A stretch of 10,990 nt of DNA from an uncultured Selenomonadales bacterium (GTDB lineage: Bacteria; Bacillota; Negativicutes; Selenomonadales; Selenomonadaceae): positions 1-10,990 of the forward strand of contig CAMVIO010000046.1 in NCBI GenBank assembly GCA_947167555.1. Direction: 5' to 3'. The notes beneath the pieces are model-generated. The model was not told the origin of the DNA. It worked only from the letters and a program-made list of their open reading frames with translations, and made no database searches. Of the stretch, positions 5,744-10,990 are shown one piece after another. Each line of letters starts with the position of its first letter. Position 1 is the stretch's first letter. The translations under genes were made by a program, and so were the position numbers.

Positions 5744-6793
5744 TTACTTCTTGATGATCTCCGTGAACTTCTTGATCGTCTCTTCCTTCTTCGGGAGGAT
5801 TTCCGTGTAGCTCACCTTGATGCCGTTCTTGAGGGCGACCTCAGGAGCGGGGAGGTTGTACTTCTCGGGAATCTTGACGTCCGTGCGGACCGGGACCGTG
5901 CCGGCCTCAGCAACCTTCTGCTGCGCTTCCTGGCTCAGCAGATAGTCGACGAATTTCTTCGCGGCTTCGATGTTGTTCGAGCCTTTGAAGATCGCGACCG
6001 GGCTCGGAACCATCAGCAGTTCCGGCGGATACGCCATCTTCAGGTGAGCGCCTTTGGCGATCTTGCTGTTGGTGATGTAGTCGACGCCGAGGCAAGCGAC
6101 GAGCTCGCCGGAGGAGGTGTCGTCGACGACCTGGCCGGAGCCTTTGCCGATGCGCGTGCCGTTGTCATGCAGCTTGTTGAAGAAATCCCAGCCGAACTGT
6201 TTCTCCAGGAGCGCGACGCTCATGTAGGACGTGCCGGAGAGAGCCGGGTCGGCGATGCCGAAGCCCTTGTTGTATTCCGGCTTCAGGAGGTCGGACCACT
6301 GGGTCGGAGCTTCCTTGATCTTGTCGGTGTTGTATACGATACCGAGCGTGCCGAGACGGGCCGCCGTGAAGCTGCCGTCATAATCGTCGAACGGGTTCAG
6401 CAGTTCCTTGAAAATCGGGGTCTTGTAATTTTCCAGCATGCCCTGAGACTTCATCTGATAAAAGTCGGGAACTTCACTGGTCCAGATTACGTCGGCGAGG
6501 ATATGGCCGCTCTGTTTCTCGGCGGCGATTTTCGCCATCAGCTTGCCCGCGCCTGCGGACTGGTAATCGACTTCGATGCCGGGGTTCTTCTTCTTGAAGC
6601 CCTCGACGATACCGCTGATCAGCGCTTCCTTCATCGAGGTGTAAATCACGAGCTTGTTCTTTGCGCCCGCCGCGCCGGAGCCTGACCCGGAGCCGGAGGA
6701 CTGGGGTTTCGGTCCGCCGCCGCAGCCCGCGACGAGAGCCGTCGTCAAGGCCATGCAGAGAACCATGAGTAACGCGAGTGCCTTTTTCTTCAT
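5744..6793 (-). CDS. ABC importer substrate-binding lipoprotein, Fe3+/AfuA/phosphonate family
   Basis: This 349-residue protein captures the solute outside the membrane. It has a lipoprotein signal (MKKKALAL, lipobox LVAGC with C24) followed by a G/S/P-rich linker to about 45. The binding fold starts at KLVIYTS (47-53) and includes ADVIWTSE (100-107), GIVYNTD (151-157) and ADPALSGTSY (181-190), a motif typical of the FbpA/AfuA/PhnS group, then VPSPVAIFKG (262-271). I chose ATG 6793 because GGAG (6805-6802) is 8 nt upstream; the GTG at 6802 overlaps that site. The iron-binding His of FbpA proteins after the first strand is not present (YTSMKE), and I do not see the paired tyrosines, only DY at 238-239. 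Ferric iron is therefore not assured; sugar phosphate or a phosphonate are alternatives. It is the first gene of the operon. Confidence 0.9.
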   Translation of the reverse strand: MKKKALALLMVLCMALTTALVAGCGGGPKPQSSGSGSGSGAAGAKNKLVIYTSMKEALISGIVEGFKKKNPGIEVDYQSAGAGKLMAKIAAEKQSGHILADVIWTSEVPDFYQMKSQGMLENYKTPIFKELLNPFDDYDGSFTAARLGTLGIVYNTDKIKEAPTQWSDLLKPEYNKGFGIADPALSGTSYMSVALLEKQFGWDFFNKLHDNGTRIGKGSGQVVDDTSSGELVACLGVDYITNSKIAKGAHLKMAYPPELLMVPSPVAIFKGSNNIEAAKKFVDYLLSQEAQQKVAEAGTVPVRTDVKIPEKYNLPAPEVALKNGIKVSYTEILPKKEETIKKFTEIIKK

Positions 6794-6838
6794 ACATTCC
6801 ACTCCTTTTACATTAAAAAATTAGGATAAAATCGGAAA

Positions 6839-6866
6839 TGTCTGCACGAGAAGCTCTTGTCAGACA
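6839..6866 (-). other. stem-loop in the 5' leader of the ABC operon
   Basis: Outer arms tgtctg (6839-6844) and cagaca (6861-6866) pair perfectly. Inside, 6846-6851 pairs with 6855-6860 with one G-U and a bulged C6845, leaving a tight loop. It lies about 10 nt after the predicted transcription start and about 45 nt before the start codon. It does not sequester the ribosome binding site. It could be an operator dyad at the DNA level or an mRNA 5' stem. I recognise no known riboswitch and no clear Fur box. Confidence 0.4.
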
Positions 6867-6882
6867 ATTCATACTTAAAGAT

Positions 6883-6911
6883 ATTATAATGCGGATTTGG
6901 CGGGAATGCAA
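6883..6911 (-). promoter_or_regulatory. sigma-70-type promoter of the ABC importer operon
   Basis: On the minus strand TTGCAT (6911-6906) and TATAAT (6888-6883) are separated by 17 bp, a near-consensus promoter. The start is expected near 6876, giving a leader of about 80 nt to the ATG at 6793. The gap 6794-7077 is the divergent regulatory region between this operon and the plus-strand gene at 7078. On the plus strand TTGACC occurs at 6919-6924, but I found no -10 at suitable spacing. Confidence 0.7.
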
Positions 6912-7019
6912 CGAAAAATTGACCTGCAAAGATATTTTGTAGGAGTTCCTATGGGGCAAAAGGACCCTTTTTAGGGGAAAAGAGGAATTTAAGGGAAGAT
7001 GGCGAAAAAACAACCGAGA

Positions 7020-7036
7020 ATATTTTGCGAAAATAT
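7020..7036. repeat. AT-rich 7-bp dyad upstream of the 7078 gene
   Basis: Positions 7020-7026 (atatttt) and 7030-7036 (aaaatat) are perfect inverted complements around GCG. The dyad lies about 40 bp before the start codon at 7078, in an A-rich leader, where it could be an operator or a weak hairpin. No U-run follows. Chance occurrence in an A/T-rich spacer cannot be excluded. Confidence 0.3.
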
Positions 7037-7077
7037 AGAAAAAGAATTCTCGAAAAGAATCGTTCAGGGAGGCGCTC

Positions 7078-7464
7078 ATGAAAAACCTGCCGGTTGCGTT
7101 TGCCGTGGCGCTTGCCGTCACGCTCGTCAGCATGTATATCAATTTCCGGGCGTACCAGGAAAACCATTATCTCGAATGGAGCTATCGGAACCACGGCGGC
7201 GAGATCACGATCGAGTTCGCGCCCGGCTGGCATTCGGTGCATATCTACGCGATGCATCCCGACGATCACGACTCCCACAAGCTGGTATTTTCGCCTGTTC
7301 TCCTTGCGATCTCTTTGTTCGTGTTCACGATGGTCGGCTGGGCGGTACTTGCCAAGCTGTCCACAGGGGAACCGTGGAAGGACTTCCTGATGCTTTTCGT
7401 CGGTTTCGCGGTGATATTCTACGGCGGACGGATGATACTGGAGCTTTGGGAAGATTATTGTTGA
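7078..7464 (+). CDS. small membrane protein with three predicted helices and a His-rich loop
   Basis: I do not recognise this 128-residue protein. It shows three hydrophobic segments at about 4-22, 70-92 and 102-121. Between the first and second is a polar loop of about 47 residues containing seven histidines (H30, H39, H52, H55, H60, H64, H67), five of them in WHSVHIYAMHPDDHDSHK (51-68). If the basic MK start stays inside, this loop is outside the membrane. Such clustered His and Asp residues could bind a metal, but nothing proves it. GGAGG at 7068-7072 lies 5 nt before the ATG. It is divergent from the ABC operon and 40 nt ahead of the next plus-strand gene, so co-transcription is likely. 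The last residue is a cysteine. Confidence 0.75.
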   Translation: MKNLPVAFAVALAVTLVSMYINFRAYQENHYLEWSYRNHGGEITIEFAPGWHSVHIYAMHPDDHDSHKLVFSPVLLAISLFVFTMVGWAVLAKLSTGEPWKDFLMLFVGFAVIFYGGRMILELWEDYC

Positions 7465-7504
7465 AGGGTAATTACTAAGTATAATTTGAGGAGGAAAAAA
7501 TAAT

Positions 7505-8308
7505 ATGACAAAAGGCAAAAAATTCATGGCCGCGATTCTCGCTTCCCTCGCGATCTCGGCGACGGCAGCCGCCGCGCCGCGCTCGGCCTCGGAGCAGATC
7601 GGGATTTTTGCGGAGACGGTGAACTCCGGACAGGAGGGCGGCTGGTTCGTATCGCCGGAAAGGGACGCGAACTGGAACCGCTGGTTTTACGCCGTGACCG
7701 ATCTCGACCATGACGGGCGGCTGGAAATCTTCAAGGCGAAGCGCGGCGGCGAGGGGATCGCGCCGGAGATTCGCTGCGAGGAATTCAATGAGAACGGCGG
7801 GCGGACCTGGGGGCTCTTTTTCGCGGGCGGCTCCGACGTTCCCGACATCATGACGAACGAGTCGGCGGCGGAGCCCCATGTGCTTTATGAACGGGCCGAC
7901 GACAGGTATCATTATATTTTTGTCAGCTCAAAGGAGCTCGACGAGGATGAATGGGATTTTGTCAATACGAAAGTCGCGGTTACGCTGCGCGGCGATCTCC
8001 AGATCGAAGAGCTTGCCATGGTGAAAGCGAAACTTCCAGCTCCCGGCTCCGATTTGGCGGAACGGAAATTCTTCCTGCCCGGCTGGCTGAAGGTGGAAGC
8101 CGAAAGCGGACAGGTCGGCACGCCGGAGGAAATCGACGCCGTGCGCTACGCGAATCTGGAAAAAGAGCGCTTCCCGGACGCCGAGGAAACCTATGCGATC
8201 ATTTCATGGTACCGCGCCGAGGAAATATGGGAGCTCATCGGGCTGGCAAAGCTGCCCCTCGTCTTGGAAAGCTCGTACAACGCGTTTGAAAACAGCGGAA
8301 AACGGTAA
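7505..8308 (+). CDS. exported protein with an EF-hand-like DxDxDG motif, function unknown
   Basis: This 267-residue protein starts with a Sec signal peptide (MTKGKKF, hydrophobic 8-22, cleavage in the AAAAP region around 22-25). Near residues 66-76 it has VTDLDHDGRLEIF, a D-x-D-x-D-G loop of the kind that binds calcium in EF-hand, dockerin and FG-GAP-type repeats; only one copy is evident. The remainder is acidic, rich in W/Y/F, with no catalytic signature that I recognise. GAGGAGG at 7488-7494 lies 10 nt before the ATG. A TATAAT at 7480-7485 is too close to the ribosome binding site to serve as its promoter, so expression probably comes from upstream. The next gene begins 12 nt after its stop, indicating an operon. 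Confidence 0.8.
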   Translation: MTKGKKFMAAILASLAISATAAAAPRSASEQIGIFAETVNSGQEGGWFVSPERDANWNRWFYAVTDLDHDGRLEIFKAKRGGEGIAPEIRCEEFNENGGRTWGLFFAGGSDVPDIMTNESAAEPHVLYERADDRYHYIFVSSKELDEDEWDFVNTKVAVTLRGDLQIEELAMVKAKLPAPGSDLAERKFFLPGWLKVEAESGQVGTPEEIDAVRYANLEKERFPDAEETYAIISWYRAEEIWELIGLAKLPLVLESSYNAFENSGKR

Positions 8309-8320
8309 GGAGAAAACATA

Positions 8321-9568
8321 ATGGAGAAAAGCAGAAGACTTGTCGCCTCACTTGTCGCGTCGCTTTCCCTTTTCGGGATTGCGCCGACTGCGCCGTCATT
8401 TTTCGCGCCCGCTGTGGCCGAGGCGGAGACGACGGGGCCGCTTTTCATGGAAAATCTGGGCTGGGGGCTGCCGCTCAGAGTATACGAGACGTATTCCGGC
8501 CCGGAGTGGATGACGATCAAGCGTCACTTCCCCGGGATCATGTTCAAAGGGAAATTCGAGGAAAAATACCTTCCGATTATAGGCGCGTTGGAAGGGTACA
8601 GCGTGGATCAGTCCAAGTTCACGGAGGAGGACGGACCGGACATTATCACGAAGCTCCGGGTGCGCCGCGCCGACAACCGCGTGGTCAGCTTCGTCGAGTC
8701 CCGTGCCTGCTTTACGGACGGGAAACACGGGCGCTACGGCATATTCGGAATAAACTATGATACTGTCACGGGCAGCGAGCTTGCCTTTGACGACGTATTT
8801 GTCAATCGGGAGCAGCTCGCCAATGAAATCGCCCCTCGGATGAGCGCCCTCTATCCGGGACGTTTCCCGGCCGACAGCTTGGGCAGCGGCGAATATGACG
8901 CCTTCTGCGCGAAGGTGAAGCGCGTAATGGCAAACAACGAGTTTTCGTGGAGCCTCGATCCCTTCGGCGCGACGTTCTACTTCAACCCCGGCTCGCTGAC
9001 GCCGGAATCCGACGACAACATTTACACGATTACGTTCTGCTTCGCCTATACGCCCTATCATTTCCAGACGAAGTACCGCTCCTGCCCCGAGTCGTTTTGC
9101 ATGGACGTGGAGCCGCGGCTGCCGACCATGCTTTGCTTCGACGAGTCGAGCGACAAGCTGACGGAAGTCACGGTCAATACGCAGGGCGTCGTGATCCGGC
9201 GGAACGGGGAAGAATTTGTCGACCCCGGCGAGCTGGAAGCCATTCGCCCGGTCTTCGTCATGACCGGCGACCGGAGGAAGTATCTCTATGCGGACTGCGA
9301 GACCGCCGCGATGAATCCGAAGCACGAGCTTCGCGTCTACGACCTGAACGGCGATAATATCTTCCGCGTGGAGTGCGACAGCAAGCTGACCTTCCTCGCT
9401 ACCGAGCCGTCGGAGGAGATTCAGCGCGCATGGTTCACGATGACCGATCCGGACTCTTTCCTGATGACCCGCGTCGATTCGCAGTTCCTCGACGATTATG
9501 TCCTCTGCCACGTGGGCAAGGACGGGGCGCCGGTGATTATGGGCCCCGCCCGCGACGTGGCTAAATAA
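8321..9568 (+). CDS. exported DUF3298/RsiV-like protein, paralogue A
   Basis: This 415-residue protein has a signal peptide (MEKSRR, hydrophobic 8-22, FAPAVAEAE with cleavage near 35). Residues about 138-245 resemble the DUF3298 domain of RsiV/PdaC-like extracytoplasmic proteins: GRYGIFGINYD (137-147), TG, LAFDDVF (154-160), then FGATFYFNPGSL (215-226) and the following strand. The segment before it (about 50-130) may be the accompanying DUF4163-like part. A separate C-terminal part contains RKYLYADCE (319-327) and ELRVYDLNGD (336-345). RsiV itself is a lysozyme-sensing anti-sigma factor, but here there is no cytoplasmic anti-sigma part or transmembrane anchor after the signal, so that role should not be transferred. 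AAGGAG (8307-8312) lies 8 nt before the ATG. It is paralogous to the gene at 9724. Confidence 0.82.
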   Translation: MEKSRRLVASLVASLSLFGIAPTAPSFFAPAVAEAETTGPLFMENLGWGLPLRVYETYSGPEWMTIKRHFPGIMFKGKFEEKYLPIIGALEGYSVDQSKFTEEDGPDIITKLRVRRADNRVVSFVESRACFTDGKHGRYGIFGINYDTVTGSELAFDDVFVNREQLANEIAPRMSALYPGRFPADSLGSGEYDAFCAKVKRVMANNEFSWSLDPFGATFYFNPGSLTPESDDNIYTITFCFAYTPYHFQTKYRSCPESFCMDVEPRLPTMLCFDESSDKLTEVTVNTQGVVIRRNGEEFVDPGELEAIRPVFVMTGDRRKYLYADCETAAMNPKHELRVYDLNGDNIFRVECDSKLTFLATEPSEEIQRAWFTMTDPDSFLMTRVDSQFLDDYVLCHVGKDGAPVIMGPARDVAK

Positions 9569-9574
9569 TATGTC

Positions 9575-9674
9575 GCCTTCCCCTCTGGGGTGACAGATGA
9601 AGTTTTGTTGACGTTTCCGAAAACCTCACCCACCGCCTTCGGCGGTCCCCCCTCCCCAGAGGGGAGGGCAAGGC
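9575..9674. repeat. palindromic intergenic repeat (REP/MITE-like)
   Basis: The 11-mer cccctctgggg at 9580-9590 is the perfect inverted complement of ccccagagggg at 9654-9664. Outside it gcctt (9575-9579) matches aaggc (9670-9674) after a 5-nt interruption. Inside is a smaller hairpin accgcc-ttc-ggcggt (9632-9646). The whole could fold as a long imperfect stem with an internal hairpin. From memory, very similar GC-rich palindromes are scattered between genes in many gut Firmicutes and give spurious frames. No transposase is present, so it would be non-autonomous. It fills most of the 155-bp gap between the two paralogous genes. Confidence 0.75.
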
Positions 9675-9723
9675 AGTTGCAAACCTTAATCACATTTTAT
9701 ATAGCATACGAGGAGGAAGCACT

Positions 9724-10990
9724 ATGATAAAAGCCAAGCCCTTTGCCGCCGCGCTTGCCGCGACCCTTTCCCTTTTCGGCGCGTGTCCCTATGCGCCGAC
9801 GTACTTCGCCCCCGCCGTGGCCCATGCGGAGCATGAGGTGCCGCCTCCTGTGGTCGAGACGGACTTGGGGATGCCGCTTCCGCTTCGGATCAACATCTTT
9901 TCCGAAGAAGAGAACGGCCAGTGGAGATTCCGCAGCACCTCGATCAACTACGACGGGCGCAGCGGCCAGGACTACCTCCCGCTGTTGTCGTCGCTGGAGA
10001 TATACAATGCGTCCCAGGACGAGGAGGCGGATCACGAGAGGATCATCAAATCGCTCTACGTCCATCGCGCGGACAACCTGGTCGTCAGCTTCGCCGAATC
10101 CTGCGCCCAGTACGGCGGCGGGATGCGCGGACGCTACGCCGTGTTCGGCAGGAACTACGACGCCGCCACCGGAGAGAAGCTGGCCTGGGAAGACGTGTTC
10201 ACGAACCAGAACGTCGTCGCCAACGAGCTCGCCATACTGCTGAGCCGCAATTATCCCGGCGAAGCCTTTGTCACGGGGAGCGTGCCGGCCTTAGCCGCCA
10301 AGGTGCAGAAAATCATGGATGACGGCAACTGCTCCTGGACCCTCGACCCCTGCGGCGCCACGTTTTACTTCAATATGTTCAGTCTTTCCGAGGATCCCTA
10401 CGCCCCGATTTACACGGCGACGATCCTTTTCGATATGAACTCCCATTGCTTCCAGGAGAAATACCGTCACGCCCCCGAGCAGTGGTGCATGGAGCTGGAG
10501 CCGAGGATGCCGATGCGGGTCGCGCTGGGCGCGTCCATAATGAACACGCTGGAAGTCAAGAGCGATGTGAACGGCGTCCATATCATTCGCGGCGGCGCGG
10601 CGGCGCCTTACAACGGCGTCATCGGCAAAGAAGAAGCGGTATTCACCGATTCCGTGCGGTCGAACGGAATCCGTCCCGTGTTCGTGAAGATGAAAGGCGG
10701 GCGGAAGTATCTCTATGTGGACTGCCTGATCGCTCCCACGCCGGAGGACTATGAAAAAGGCTACGACGCGAAGAAGATGACCGAGCTGGAAAACCGGCAC
10801 GAGCTTCTCGTTTACGACCTCACCGGCGACGAAATCCGCCGCGTCGAGTGCGACGGCAACTTCACGATGAAGAACGAGTTCATCGGCGACGACTCCATAC
10901 CGAAGGAATGGTTTGTGATGACCGATCCGGAGAACTTCAAGCTGAACGTGACGGGCGTACCACTCCGCGAAGCGCATCGTCGCTGCCGTG
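9724..10990 (+). CDS. exported DUF3298/RsiV-like protein, paralogue B (3' end outside the window)
   Basis: An ATG at 9724, 7 nt after AGGAGG (9711-9716), opens a frame with no stop for 422 codons up to the window end. The signal peptide (MIKAKPF, hydrophobic 8-20, FAPAVAHAE near 28-36) is very like that of paralogue A. Shared blocks follow in the same order: HRADN-VVSF.ES (114-126), GRYAVFGRNYD..TG (136-150), LAWEDVF (153-159), WTLDPCGATFYFN (205-217), F.EKYR (243-248), EPRMP (259-263), RKYLYVDC (327-334), HELLVYDL.GD (359-369), FVMTDP..F (397-405). Compared with A it has insertions around 285-310 and 335-355. The last 18 or so residues no longer align obviously, so the end or a frameshift cannot be judged. 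Its function is unknown; like A it is predicted to be exported. Confidence 0.85.
   Translation, partial: MIKAKPFAAALAATLSLFGACPYAPTYFAPAVAHAEHEVPPPVVETDLGMPLPLRINIFSEEENGQWRFRSTSINYDGRSGQDYLPLLSSLEIYNASQDEEADHERIIKSLYVHRADNLVVSFAESCAQYGGGMRGRYAVFGRNYDAATGEKLAWEDVFTNQNVVANELAILLSRNYPGEAFVTGSVPALAAKVQKIMDDGNCSWTLDPCGATFYFNMFSLSEDPYAPIYTATILFDMNSHCFQEKYRHAPEQWCMELEPRMPMRVALGASIMNTLEVKSDVNGVHIIRGGAAAPYNGVIGKEEAVFTDSVRSNGIRPVFVKMKGGRKYLYVDCLIAPTPEDYEKGYDAKKMTELENRHELLVYDLTGDEIRRVECDGNFTMKNEFIGDDSIPKEWFVMTDPENFKLNVTGVPLREAHRRCR

Noticed and set aside
6883..6911. Fur-type iron box at the ABC operon promoter
   Set aside because: The -10 region is AT-rich but I cannot find a convincing GATAAT-type repeat or 19-bp dyad, so iron regulation is not supported.
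6999..7478. Plus-strand frame starting MAKKQPR that overlaps the 7078 gene
   Set aside because: After the first 26 codons it only reads the 7078 gene in another frame. The resulting chain is Arg/Cys-rich without structure, while the 7078 frame gives clean membrane helices and a better ribosome binding site.
7458..7485. TTGTTG-16 bp-TATAAT as a promoter for the gene at 7505
   Set aside because: The start would fall inside the ribosome binding site at 7488-7494, leaving no usable leader.
8396..9511. Minus-strand open frame of 371 codons opposite paralogue A
   Set aside because: The plus-strand frame has a signal peptide, ribosome binding site and a paralogue next door; the minus frame has none of these.
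9496..9693. Minus-strand 65-codon frame across the palindromic repeat
   Set aside because: Its middle is just the translation of the repeat (ALPSGEGGPPKAVGE type), a typical spurious product.

Overview
The window looks like a chromosomal stretch from a GC-rich bacterium with Firmicutes-style signals. It has strong AGGAGG ribosome binding sites, extended -10 promoters of the type TATGCTATAAT, and U-tailed terminators. An anaerobe of the Negativicutes or Synergistota would fit my general impression of the secreted-protein families, but the sequence alone does not settle the taxon. I see no rRNA, tRNA, CRISPR array, transposase or phage gene.

Layout. (1) 1-1484, plus strand: a three-gene operon of small secreted paralogues (157-513, 603-959, 1077-1427). 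It is preceded by a 20-bp-period direct repeat and an extended -10 promoter, has a hairpin before each gene, and is closed by an intrinsic terminator. (2) 1485-1781: a short island with an 11-bp inverted repeat and an unannotated 27-codon hydrophobic peptide gene (1616-1699) that has its own strong ribosome binding site and terminator. (3) 1785-6911, minus strand: an ABC importer operon of the Fe3+/AfuA/phosphonate type. In transcription order it contains a promoter, a lipoprotein binding protein (6793-5744), a hairpin, ATPase 2 (5641-4541), a fused two-domain permease (4544-2862) and ATPase 1 (2858-1785). (4) 7078-10990, plus strand: a gene for a small three-helix membrane protein with a histidine-rich loop, then three genes for exported proteins. 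The last two are paralogues with a DUF3298/RsiV-like core, separated by a palindromic intergenic repeat; the final gene runs off the window.

How the parts work together. The minus-strand operon is a self-contained importer: the lipoprotein captures the solute, the fused permease forms the channel and two distinct ATPases energise it. The substrate is undecided between ferric iron, sugar phosphate and phosphonate. The two plus-strand clusters encode envelope or secreted proteins of unknown function, and both have grown by local gene duplication. The least explained parts are the 1-1030 cluster with its repeated hairpin-loop nonamer, and the small-peptide island at 1485-1781.
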